In this document: positions 25,766 to 33,326 of the stretch, one piece after another | How positions within the stretch are numbered: the stretch's first letter is position 1 | Layout of the letters: each line of letters starts with the position of its first letter | NCBI RefSeq assembly: GCF_040581415.1 | Contig: NZ_CP114014.1 | Coordinates: 4,774,001-4,838,000 of the forward strand | DNA from: Paraconexibacter sp040581415 | Lineage (GTDB): Bacteria; Actinomycetota; Thermoleophilia; Solirubrobacterales; Solirubrobacteraceae | DNA length: 64,000 nucleotides | Reading direction: 5' to 3' | Made by a program: the position numbers and the translations under genes | Notes under the pieces: model-generated | Databases searched by the model: none | What the model saw: only the letters and a program-made list of their open reading frames with translations | Told to the model about the DNA's origin: nothing

Positions 25766-26692
25766 ATGACCATGACCGACCCCGACGGACGCGGCGAGCA
25801 CCGCTCGCTGGCCGACGACGACCGCGTGCTCGAGCACGTCGAGCGGCTCGAGCGGCTGCCGGTCATCCACCGTCGCCTGCGGGCGTGCACCGGCGTCGCC
25901 GCGATGCTCGCGGAGGCTGCCGAGCTGACGCGCAGCGAGTGCGGGTTCACCCGTGCGCTCGTGCTGACGGTGTCCGCCGGCCGCCTGACCGCGGCCGGGA
26001 CCCACGCGCTCGCCGATCCGGCGAGCGACCGGCTGCGGCGGCGGGCCCAGGCGAACCCGGTCGCGCTCGTCGCGGGAACGGTGGAGAGCGACGTCGTGCG
26101 CGGCGTCGCACGGCGCCGGCGGCGCCCCGGGGCGGCCACCCCGACCAGCCTGCTGGCCGAGGCGCTCGGCCTCGAACACCCGGCGTACGGCGCCGTCGCG
26201 CCGGAGTCGCAGGCGCTGGCGCTGCTGGTCGTCGACCGCCCCGGCCGGCCGATCGACGCGCTCGACCGCGCGATGGTCACGAGCGTCGCCTCGACGGTCG
26301 GCATCACGCTCGAGCACCTGATCCTGCACGCACGCATGTCCGAGGTCTCGATGGAGCTGCGCAACCTGACCTCGTCGGCGCAGGCGCTGATGACCGAGGT
26401 CCTCCACGCGCCCCTGACGATTCCCACCGAGCGCCGCGACCGGGCCGCGTTCCCGCGTGCCGACCTGGCGTCGATGCCGGCTCGCGGCAGCGTCCGCGAG
26501 ATCCTGACCGACCGCGAGATCCAGATCGCGGCGTTCCTGGTCGAAGGTCGATCCAACCGGGAGATCGCCGCCGACCTGATGCTGTCCCCCGAGACCGTGA
26601 AGGACTGCGTCGTCCGGATCCGCCGCAAGCTGCAGGCGGGCAACAGAGTCGAGGCGGCCGCGCGGTACCTGCAGCTGACGCAGGCGGGCTGA
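25766..26692 (+). CDS. GAF-like/LuxR-type transcriptional regulator
   Basis: 308 aa. The ATG at 25766 has an AGGAGG Shine-Dalgarno 7 nt upstream. Residues ~20-215 look like a GAF-type sensor (FTRALVLTVSAGRLTAAG ... LALLVVDRPGRPIDALDRAMV), followed by a helical linker. Residues ~248-305 are a NarL/LuxR helix-turn-helix (LTDREIQIAAFLVEGRSNREI ... SPETVKDCVVRIRRKL, quoted in part). Such GAF-LuxR proteins often sit next to lipid or aromatic catabolic operons and activate them. It is divergent from the mce operon, with a palindrome between, so it is the best local candidate for its activator. Confidence 0.85.
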   Translation: MTMTDPDGRGEHRSLADDDRVLEHVERLERLPVIHRRLRACTGVAAMLAEAAELTRSECGFTRALVLTVSAGRLTAAGTHALADPASDRLRRRAQANPVALVAGTVESDVVRGVARRRRRPGAATPTSLLAEALGLEHPAYGAVAPESQALALLVVDRPGRPIDALDRAMVTSVASTVGITLEHLILHARMSEVSMELRNLTSSAQALMTEVLHAPLTIPTERRDRAAFPRADLASMPARGSVREILTDREIQIAAFLVEGRSNREIAADLMLSPETVKDCVVRIRRKLQAGNRVEAAARYLQLTQAG

Positions 26693-26705
26693 GCGCCGTC
26701 GGCGG

Positions 26706-27674
26706 TCAGCGGTGGCTGAAGCCCTCCGTCGTGTTGGCCAGGAGCGCCACCGTCACGGGTCCCGTCCCGGCCCGCGGGTTCGACGTCACCTCGAGGTCGC
26801 AGAACCCGACGCGGCCGTCGCGCTCGACCTCGCAGATCGCGTCGATGCAGCTGACGCCGTGGTGCTCGGAGAGCGTGCCGTGGATCGGCCGTGCCTCGAC
26901 CGCGAACGTCTGCCCGTCCGGGAACGTCCAGGTCGCGTGGCCCGCGCGGTAGGAGACGCCGTCGGCCTCCATCGTGACGGTGATGTCGATCGCGTCCGCG
27001 TGGATCACCTCGCCGTCGCGGACCACGTAGCCGAACTGCCCGAGCGACCCGTCGACCGCGTGCCAGGAGATGCACCCGAACGACAGCTCGGGGCCGAACG
27101 TCCCCGGCATCCAGCGGTGGTTCAGCAGCGTGTCCCACTTGCGGATCCCCCAGCTGCGGTCGCGGTGGCAGAGGCCGTCCTCGATCTCGTAGCGCTGCCC
27201 GTCGAGCTCGACGGTGCCGGTGACGCGCCCGGACGTCTCGAAGTGCGAGGACGCGAAGTCGTCGACCAGCGAGCCGGCGTTCTTCGGGAAGAAGTCCGTC
27301 CGCGGGTAGAAGTCCTCGACCTCCAGGTCGATGCGGCAGCCGTCGTCCTCGACGCGGTACCGCAGCCGGTCGCCGGCGTGGGTCAGGCAGTGGCGTCCGT
27401 CGAAGGCGCCGAAGCCGTCGTCGCGGCGGTCGGCGTCGGTCAGCGGCGTCGCGACGTTGCGGCGGAAGCGGCGCCCGTCCTTCGCGACGACGCCGGACCA
27501 CAGCGCCACCAGGCCGTCGCGGTGGTTCGGCTCATGGCCGATCCGCGTCAGACCGCCGATGCCGGCGGCCGGCGAGTACCACGTGAGGAACGCGCTGTCC
27601 TGCCACCACTCGTCCGGCTCGGGCGCCTGACGCAGCTCGGACCCGGCGCCGTGCTGGATCGTCGTCGCGCCCAC
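26706..27674 (-). CDS. Lipocalin-like (DUF7064/AttH-like) protein
   Basis: 322 aa, no signal peptide. The sequence has the look of the DUF7064/7065 or AttH/carotenoid-hydratase-like double-calycin family. Many short beta-strands are spaced by Gly/Asp turns, with the family-type motif LCHRDRSWGIRKWD at ~160-173 and Trp/His-rich strands (RWMPGTFGPELSFGCISWH). Relatives bind or convert hydrophobic compounds. The motif HRDRSWG recurs as PRDRSWR in the protein at 28816-29868, so the two are distant paralogues. It is the last gene of a three-gene operon, 3 nt after the kinase-like gene. Catalysis versus binding is unresolved. Confidence 0.65.
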   Translation of the reverse strand: MGATTIQHGAGSELRQAPEPDEWWQDSAFLTWYSPAAGIGGLTRIGHEPNHRDGLVALWSGVVAKDGRRFRRNVATPLTDADRRDDGFGAFDGRHCLTHAGDRLRYRVEDDGCRIDLEVEDFYPRTDFFPKNAGSLVDDFASSHFETSGRVTGTVELDGQRYEIEDGLCHRDRSWGIRKWDTLLNHRWMPGTFGPELSFGCISWHAVDGSLGQFGYVVRDGEVIHADAIDITVTMEADGVSYRAGHATWTFPDGQTFAVEARPIHGTLSEHHGVSCIDAICEVERDGRVGFCDLEVTSNPRAGTGPVTVALLANTTEGFSHR

Positions 27675-27677
27675 GGG

Positions 27678-28790
27678 TCAGCGGTTCCCGATGAAGCTCT
27701 GCGCGTCACCGGTCGGCGACTCGACGCCGATCAGCTTGGCCAGCAGCTGACTCGCGGGGTTGTTGAGCTTCATCGGCGCGTCCGGGGGCAGCATCCCGAG
27801 CTCGATCATCAGGTTGCCCGCGCGGTGCATGAGCGCCGAGAGCCGCACCGCGGCCCACGTCTCGTAGAAGTCGACGTCGAGCGCGGGACGGCCGCTGAAG
27901 CGCTCGTACGTGGCGATCGCCTCCTCGCGCGTCAGGAAGCCGGGCGGCAGCGGAGCGCCGATCCCCTCGGTGTGGTGCCGCAGCAGGAACAGCCACCAGC
28001 CGAGCTCGACCTCGGGCGGCCCGAGGCAGACCATCTCCCAGTCGAGGACCGCGGTCACGCGCAGGTCCGGCGCGAACATCATGTTGCCCACGCGCGCATC
28101 GCCCCAGTTCAGGACGGTGTCGCTGAAGGTCGACGGGCGGTGCTCGGCGATCCAGCGGAAGCCAGCCTCGACGGCCGGGTTCGCATCCCCGGCGCGGCCC
28201 CAGTCGAAGATGCGCTGCCAGAGGTCGACGTCGGCGTCGAACGGATGCACGCCGTCCGCCGGGACGAGGAAGTCCAGGCCGAGCGCCTGCCAGTCCGCCC
28301 GGTGGATGTCCGCCAGGACACCCAGCGAGTTCTCGCAGAGGGCGCGCTGCTGGGCCGCGTCCAGCTCGAGGACCCAGCCGGCAGCGGTGAACGGCGGGTC
28401 GTCGCTCGGGATGTCGCCGAAGGCACGCTCCATCACCAGGAACTGCGCGCCGAGGACGGACGGGTCCTCCTCGACCCAGCGGGCGCGCGGGACCGGGACG
28501 CTCGTGCGCTCCGCCAGCGCCTGCATCACGCGGAACTCCTTGACGAGGTCGTAGTCCATGAAGACCGCCGGCCCCTCCGGCGCGACGCGGGCGACGAGCT
28601 GCTCGGACGTGGCCTCTCCGGACGACGTCGTCCACGACGCGTCGAACAGGATCGTGAGGTTCGACATGCCGCTGGCCTGCGGGACCTCGAGGTTGTCGAT
28701 GCCGACGTCGGTCGCCTCGGGCAGCTGCCGCCGCAGCCAGGCCTCGAGGTCGTCCTTGATGTCCTGCGGGTCCTTGTTGGACAACGCCAT
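27678..28790 (-). CDS. APH/ACAD10-like phosphotransferase
   Basis: 370 aa, aminoglycoside-phosphotransferase fold. The catalytic loop reads NWGDARVGNMMF (~228-239), in place of the usual HGDxxxxN, keeping Asp and Asn but with Trp-Gly instead of His-Gly. The metal-binding DFD/DWE segment is VLDWEMV (~246-252). It resembles the group related to the N-terminal kinase domain of ACAD10/11, which phosphorylates hydroxyacyl-CoAs. This suggests phosphorylation of a hydroxylated lipid or acyl-CoA. The gene sits between two lipocalin-like genes. No Shine-Dalgarno problem is evident: GAGAGAG stretches lie upstream of 28790. Confidence 0.8.
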   Translation of the reverse strand: MALSNKDPQDIKDDLEAWLRRQLPEATDVGIDNLEVPQASGMSNLTILFDASWTTSSGEATSEQLVARVAPEGPAVFMDYDLVKEFRVMQALAERTSVPVPRARWVEEDPSVLGAQFLVMERAFGDIPSDDPPFTAAGWVLELDAAQQRALCENSLGVLADIHRADWQALGLDFLVPADGVHPFDADVDLWQRIFDWGRAGDANPAVEAGFRWIAEHRPSTFSDTVLNWGDARVGNMMFAPDLRVTAVLDWEMVCLGPPEVELGWWLFLLRHHTEGIGAPLPPGFLTREEAIATYERFSGRPALDVDFYETWAAVRLSALMHRAGNLMIELGMLPPDAPMKLNNPASQLLAKLIGVESPTGDAQSFIGNR

Positions 28791-28815
28791 GGTCTCTCTC
28801 CTCTGGTCTCTCGGG

Positions 28816-29868
28816 TCAGGCGCCCGCGGTTGCCCGCGCGCGATGCTTCATGGCCTGCTGGTAGGTGTCGAACCACAACTCCTGGTAGGTCGCATGGGCG
28901 ACACGCCCCTGCTCGTCCTCCCAGCGGTAGACGCTGTCGTGGAACGACGTGTTCGGCCACGCCGGCAGCGACGCCGCGGCGACCGCCTCGCCGGTGAAGC
29001 GGTAGATCCGGCCGGTGTCGTCCTCGGCCTCGACCTCCTGCCGCATGGGCAGGTAGATGTCCGGGTGGTACTCGAGGACGTTGCGGCGGACACGGACGAT
29101 CTCCCGCGTCTCGCCGTCGACGACGACCCACGCGTAGTGGTGCGACGGCCGGTCGCCCACCTCGAAGAGGCCCTTCCAGGCGGGGTCGGTGTCCAGCGGC
29201 TCGAAGCTGATCTGGTTGAAGATGAGGTCCTCGCCGAAGTACATCGGCGACCAGCCGACCGGCGGGACGGGGACCGCGCCGTGCTTCTCGACGCGGACCT
29301 GGCGCCACGAGCGGTCGCGCGGCGCGTGGCAGTCGATCGCGTACTCCTCGCCGCGCAACTTGAGCGTCCCGACGCAGTGCATGAACTGCTCGCTGCCGCC
29401 GGTGTCCTTGGCGGGGTCGTGGTGCTGCTCCTCGCCGGGCATCACGTGGCCACGGGCGAGCAGCGGGGTGACCGCGGTCTGCGTCACGTCGATCTCGCAC
29501 GCGCCGTCACCGGACGCGTAGGTGATCCGCGCGACCCGTCCGAGCTCGAGGAACTCGATCCGCAGGCCGTTGGCGGTGGTGATGGTGTTCGTGCTGGTGT
29601 CCACCTCCGGCCACGGCATCGTCATCTCGTAGTCGACGAACGCCATGTCCTGGATCTCGACGTTGTCGGTCCCCTGGAAGACGCAGACCCCGCCCTGGCT
29701 GAGCGGGAAGAACGGCTGGTAGCGGACGTAGAGGAACGCCCCGATCTGCGCCTCCGGGATCGAGAACCCGAAGTAGTGCGTGTGGATCGTGTGCGGGTCC
29801 CACTGCTCGCCGTCAGCCGGCTGCGGCAGGACGAGGTCGGTCTCCGGCGGGTGCGTGTTCATGGCCAT
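28816..29868 (-). CDS. Lipocalin-like (DUF7064/7065-type) protein, first gene of the operon
   Basis: 350 aa from the ATG at 29868 (ATG at 29862 also possible; a longer start would lie inside the operator). No signal peptide. Predominantly beta, with the motif CHAPRDRSWRQVRV in mid-protein shared with the protein at 26706-27674, and aromatic strands (NEWGF-type, YFGFSIPEAQIGAFLYVRY near the N-terminus). Relatives are uncharacterised but sit near mce and steroid genes in other actinobacteria, to my recollection. It is transcribed from the operator-containing promoter at 29878-29907 and is probably co-transcribed with the kinase and second lipocalin-like gene. Confidence 0.65.
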   Translation of the reverse strand: MAMNTHPPETDLVLPQPADGEQWDPHTIHTHYFGFSIPEAQIGAFLYVRYQPFFPLSQGGVCVFQGTDNVEIQDMAFVDYEMTMPWPEVDTSTNTITTANGLRIEFLELGRVARITYASGDGACEIDVTQTAVTPLLARGHVMPGEEQHHDPAKDTGGSEQFMHCVGTLKLRGEEYAIDCHAPRDRSWRQVRVEKHGAVPVPPVGWSPMYFGEDLIFNQISFEPLDTDPAWKGLFEVGDRPSHHYAWVVVDGETREIVRVRRNVLEYHPDIYLPMRQEVEAEDDTGRIYRFTGEAVAAASLPAWPNTSFHDSVYRWEDEQGRVAHATYQELWFDTYQQAMKHRARATAGA

Positions 29869-29877
29869 CGTGGGGTG

Positions 29878-29907
29878 AGCATAACCAGATAGTGAAAGAA
29901 CTTTCAA
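29878..29907 (-). promoter_or_regulatory. Promoter and TetR operator of the lipocalin-like/kinase operon
   Basis: On the minus strand: -35 TTGAAA (29907-29902), 18-bp spacer, -10 TATGCT (29883-29878), 9 nt to the ATG at 29868. The operator TTGAAAGTTCTTTCA (29907-29893) has a nearly perfect TGAAAG/CTTTCA palindrome and is in the same register as at 11610 and 15680. The divergent TetR starts at 29942. Confidence 0.7.
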
Positions 29908-29941
29908 CTTTGGCTATCCGTTCGTCTTTGGGTGTGCCAGC

Positions 29942-30586
29942 ATGGTCGCCGTGGCCGACACGCAGAACCAGGGCGCCCCCACCCGAACCGACCGCCGCCG
30001 CGAGCGGACGCGGGCGAAGCTGACCGGGGCGACGCGCGAGCTGATCACCGAGAAGGGCGTCGCCGGACTGCGGATCAGCGAGATCACCGACCGCGCGGAC
30101 GTGGCGCTCGGGTCCTTCTACAACTACTTCGACTCGAAGGAGGACATCGTCGACGCCGTCGTCGAGGAGTCCCTCCGCGAGCTGGCCGAGGCCGTGGCCC
30201 ATCCCGCGACCGCCGACCAGGACCCGGCCGAGCTCGTCAGCTCCGCCATCCGCCGCTTCGTCCACCTCGCCTACGAGGACCCGACGTTCGCGCGGCTCGT
30301 CGTCTACCTCAACCACGCCGACTCGTTGTTCGCCGTGGCGGTCCACCCAGCTGCTCGCGGCGCGGTCGAGGCCGGGATCGCGTCCGGCCGCTTCCGGGAT
30401 GACGACGTGGACGTCGTCGTGACCGGCATCGTCGGCGGGGCGCTCGCGCTCATGCGCGGCATCGTCGACGACCGGGTCGGGCCGGGGGCGCAGGACAAGT
30501 ACGCCGAGGTCGCGCTGCGCGCGCTCGGCGTCCCGCTCGACGAGGCGGCCGGCATCGCGTCCCGGCCGCTCCCCGTAGCCCCTTAG
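29942..30586 (+). CDS. TetR family regulator, right flank of the mce island
   Basis: 214 aa. It begins with a polar tail and TDRRRERTRAKLTGATREL, with a helix-turn-helix ending ALGSFYNYFDSKEDIVDAVV and a helical ligand domain. It is paralogous to the TetR at 10921-11568. It diverges from the lipocalin-like operon, with the shared operator 35 bp upstream of its own start, so autorepression is likely. The ATG at 29942 is used; a GTG at 29951 is a close alternative. It ends before a hairpin at 30593-30635. Confidence 0.88.
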   Translation: MVAVADTQNQGAPTRTDRRRERTRAKLTGATRELITEKGVAGLRISEITDRADVALGSFYNYFDSKEDIVDAVVEESLRELAEAVAHPATADQDPAELVSSAIRRFVHLAYEDPTFARLVVYLNHADSLFAVAVHPAARGAVEAGIASGRFRDDDVDVVVTGIVGGALALMRGIVDDRVGPGAQDKYAEVALRALGVPLDEAAGIASRPLPVAP

Positions 30587-30592
30587 GACGCC

Positions 30593-30635
30593 GAGACCCG
30601 GTGAGCATCGGACCGGGTGACGAAAACCGGGTCTC
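30593..30635 (+). terminator. Hairpin terminator after the TetR gene
   Basis: GAGACCCGGT (30593-30602) pairs with ACCGGGTCTC (30626-30635). A third copy, ACCGGGT (30612-30618), can pair with the left arm as an alternative. The U-tract is weak. Confidence 0.5.
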
Positions 30636-30720
30636 ACCGGTGGAGGGAACTGAGGCACGGCCGTGGACCGGATGAGGGATGCCACATCGGCGCGGGCCGC
30701 CCGCGTCCTACCATCCAGCG

Positions 30721-32103
30721 GTGAGCACGGCGCTGCCCGAGGCGGGAAGAGGACAGCAGCGGACCGCCCTGGTGTCGATCGGCGCGGCGATCGTGCTGGT
30801 CGTGCTGAAGCTCGGCACCGGCATCGCCACCGGCTCGCTCGGCCTGATCTCGGCCGGGATCGAGTCCAGCGGGGACGTCTTCGCCGCACTGCTGACGTTC
30901 CTCGCCGTGCGGCTCGGCGGGCGGCCGGCCGACGACGACCATCCCTTCGGCCACCGCCGGGCGGAGAACCTCGCCGCGCTCGGGGAGGCCGCCATCCTGC
31001 TGGGCGGCGGCATCTTCATCACGATCGCCGCGCTCGGCCAGCTCGCCGAGGGCTCGAGCCACCTGGACGCCCGCTGGTACGTGTTCGCGGTGATCGGCGT
31101 CGCGATCTGCATCGACGTGAGCCGCATCGCGGTGTCGCTGCGGACGGCGCGCAAGTACTCGTCGGCCGCGCTGCAGTCGAACGCGATGCACTTCGGCGCG
31201 GACCTCGCCGGCTCGATCGCGGTGCTGGGCGGTCTCGTCCTCGTGGCGGCCGGCCTCGACGCCGGGGACGCGATCGCCGCGCTCTTCGTCGCCGGGGTCA
31301 TCTTCGCGGCGGCGTTCCGGCTGATCTACGTCAACGCCCGCGTGCTGATGGACACCACACCGCAGGAGGCCTACGAGCGCGCGCTCCGGGCCGTCGCCGC
31401 ATCTGCCCCGGGTGCGGACGTGCAGCGCCTGCGCGTGCGCGAGTCCGGCGGGCGCTACTTCGCCGACGTCGTGGTGGGGGTCCCGCCGGCGCAGCCCGTC
31501 CTCGAGAGCCACCAGACCGCGGACGCGATCGAAGAGGCGGTCCACGCCGCCCTGCCGTTCAGCGACGTCGTCGTCCACATCGAGCCGGGCGGGCACGACC
31601 TCTCGTTGCGCGAGCAGATCCTCGGCGTCGCGCTCGCGGCGCGCGACGTGCGCGAGGTGCATGACGTCAACGTCTTCGAGCGCAGCGACGGGGCGATCGT
31701 GACCCTGCACGTGAAGTTCGACCCGGCGCTCCCGCTGATCGACGCGCACCGCACCGCCGACGAGATCGAGTCCGGCCTACGCCGGCTGCCGGGGATCCGC
31801 GAGGCGCGGACCCACCTGGAGCCGATCGAGCCTGCGACCCGCACGGCGCGGGACAGCGACGGCGCGCACGACTGCCATCGCGCCGTGGCGGCGCTCGTGC
31901 TGCGGATGTCGGGGCGGACCGCCCGGGATCTGAGCGTGCTGGAGACGCAGTCGGGCCTGGTGGTCCTGCTCACCGCGGTGGTCGACCCCGACCTCGGACT
32001 GGCCGCCGCGCACGACGCGGCCGGCAGTCTGGAGGCGGCGATCCGCCGCGAGGTCACCGGGCTCGCGCAGGTGATCGTGCACACCGAGCCGCTGGCCCAC
32101 TGA
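30721..32103 (+). CDS. Cation diffusion facilitator with three C-terminal cytoplasmic domains
   Basis: 460 aa. About six membrane helices fill ~10-215, with CDF landmarks HPFGHRRAENL and NAMHFGADLAGS. The usual first metal-site segment (D-x-x-x-D on helix 2) reads SAGIESSGD here, with Glu/Ser changes. The C-terminal half holds three successive ferredoxin-like ZT-dimer domains: about 225-285 (ending VVVHIEP), 295-370 (ending RTHLEP) and 385-458 (ending VIVHTEP); most CDF exporters have one. It should export a divalent metal (Zn, Mn, Fe or Co) by proton antiport. The GTG at 30721 lies 6 nt after a TACCAT -10 box. Confidence 0.85.
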   Translation: MSTALPEAGRGQQRTALVSIGAAIVLVVLKLGTGIATGSLGLISAGIESSGDVFAALLTFLAVRLGGRPADDDHPFGHRRAENLAALGEAAILLGGGIFITIAALGQLAEGSSHLDARWYVFAVIGVAICIDVSRIAVSLRTARKYSSAALQSNAMHFGADLAGSIAVLGGLVLVAAGLDAGDAIAALFVAGVIFAAAFRLIYVNARVLMDTTPQEAYERALRAVAASAPGADVQRLRVRESGGRYFADVVVGVPPAQPVLESHQTADAIEEAVHAALPFSDVVVHIEPGGHDLSLREQILGVALAARDVREVHDVNVFERSDGAIVTLHVKFDPALPLIDAHRTADEIESGLRRLPGIREARTHLEPIEPATRTARDSDGAHDCHRAVAALVLRMSGRTARDLSVLETQSGLVVLLTAVVDPDLGLAAAHDAAGSLEAAIRREVTGLAQVIVHTEPLAH

Positions 32104-32126
32104 AGCCACCGCGTAGCCCACACCGT

Positions 32127-32163
32127 GCGCGGGGCGTCCCGGTCAGGCCGGGACGCCCCGCGC
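32127..32163. terminator. Strong bidirectional terminator
   Basis: A perfect 16-bp stem (GCGCGGGGCGTCCCGG with its complement) and a 5-nt TCAGG loop between the convergent CDF gene (ends 32103) and thiolase gene (ends 32172). Confidence 0.8.
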
Positions 32164-32171
32164 CACGTCCG

Positions 32172-33326
32172 TCAGAGGGCTTCGATGATCGTGGCGTTCG
32201 CCATGCCGCCGCCCTCGCACATCGTCTGCAGGCCGTAGCGGCCGCCGGCGTCGCGGAGCTGGTGGATCAGCGTCGTCATGATCCGCGCGCCGGAGCCGCC
32301 GATCGGGTGCCCGAGCGCGATCGCGCCGCCGTTCGGGTTCAGCTTCGCCCGGTCCACCCCGGTCTCCTTCAGCCACGCGAGAGCCACCGACGCGAACGCC
32401 TCGTTGACCTCGAAGACGTCGATGTCCCCGATGCTCAGGCCCGCCCGCTGAAGCACCTTCGCGGTCGCCGGGATCGGGGCCGTGAGCATGATGACCGGGT
32501 CCTCGGCGACCACCGCGACGCTGTGTACCCGCGCGATCGGGGTCAGGCCGAGCTCCGCCGCCTTCGCGCTCGTCGTCATCAGCAGCGCGCCGCCGCCGTC
32601 GCTGATCTGGGAGGCGTTGCCGGCGGTGACCGTCCCGCCCTCCTTGAACGCCGAGCGGATCTTCGCGAGCCCCTCGATCGTCCCGCCGCGACGCACGCCC
32701 TCGTCGGTGTCGACCACCGTCCCGTCGCCGCTGGTCACCGGCGCGATCTGCGCGGTGAACCGGCCGGCGTCGATGGCGTCGGCCGCCCGGGCGTGGGAGG
32801 ACAGCGCGAACTCGTCGAGCTCCGTGCGGGAGAGGCCCCAGCGCTCGGCGATCAGCTCGGCACCGACGCCCTGGTTCGGTGCGACGCCGTCGTAGCGGGC
32901 GAGCAGGGCGGGGCCGTACGGCTCGCCGCCCTCGGCGGAGGCGCCCATCGGCACCCGCGACATCGACTCCATTCCGCCGGCGACGGCGACGTCGTAGTGC
33001 CCCGCCACCAGGCCTGCCGCCGCGAAGTGGACGGCCTGCTGCGAGGAGCCGCACTGGCGGTCGATCGAGACGCCGGGGATCGACTCCGGCCAGCCGGCGG
33101 CGAGGACCGCGCTGCGGGCGACGTTGAACGACTGGTCCCCGACCTGCGCGCCGACGCCCCAGATGACGTCCTCGACCTGGGCCGGGTCGATGCCGGTCCG
33201 CTCGGCGAGCGCGCGCAGCAGATGCGCGCCGAGGTCGACCGGGTGCACCGTCGAGAGCCCGCCTGCCCGCCGCCCCACCGGGGTGCGGACGGCCTCGACG
33301 ATGACCGCATCGCGCGCGGCCGCCAT
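32172..33326 (-). CDS. Thiolase (acetyl-CoA C-acyltransferase)
   Basis: 384 aa thiolase with all catalytic residues: acyl-accepting Cys92 (DRQCGSSQQ), His340 (GHPIGGSG) and Cys370 (TMCEGGGMAN, where family members usually have C-x-GGG). GGMESMSR is also present. It cleaves 3-ketoacyl-CoA in beta-oxidation or condenses acetyl-CoA units. The ATG at 33326 overlaps the stop of the SDR gene; together they can carry the last steps of a beta-oxidation cycle (3-hydroxyacyl-CoA to ketoacyl-CoA to shortened acyl-CoA). Confidence 0.95.
   Translation of the reverse strand: MAAARDAVIVEAVRTPVGRRAGGLSTVHPVDLGAHLLRALAERTGIDPAQVEDVIWGVGAQVGDQSFNVARSAVLAAGWPESIPGVSIDRQCGSSQQAVHFAAAGLVAGHYDVAVAGGMESMSRVPMGASAEGGEPYGPALLARYDGVAPNQGVGAELIAERWGLSRTELDEFALSSHARAADAIDAGRFTAQIAPVTSGDGTVVDTDEGVRRGGTIEGLAKIRSAFKEGGTVTAGNASQISDGGGALLMTTSAKAAELGLTPIARVHSVAVVAEDPVIMLTAPIPATAKVLQRAGLSIGDIDVFEVNEAFASVALAWLKETGVDRAKLNPNGGAIALGHPIGGSGARIMTTLIHQLRDAGGRYGLQTMCEGGGMANATIIEAL

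Noticed and set aside
25615..27501. N-terminal extension of the first YrbE permease through the LuxR gene
   Set aside because: The extension is antisense to a well-supported GAF-LuxR protein and crosses the divergent promoter region; the permease family starts near 25614.
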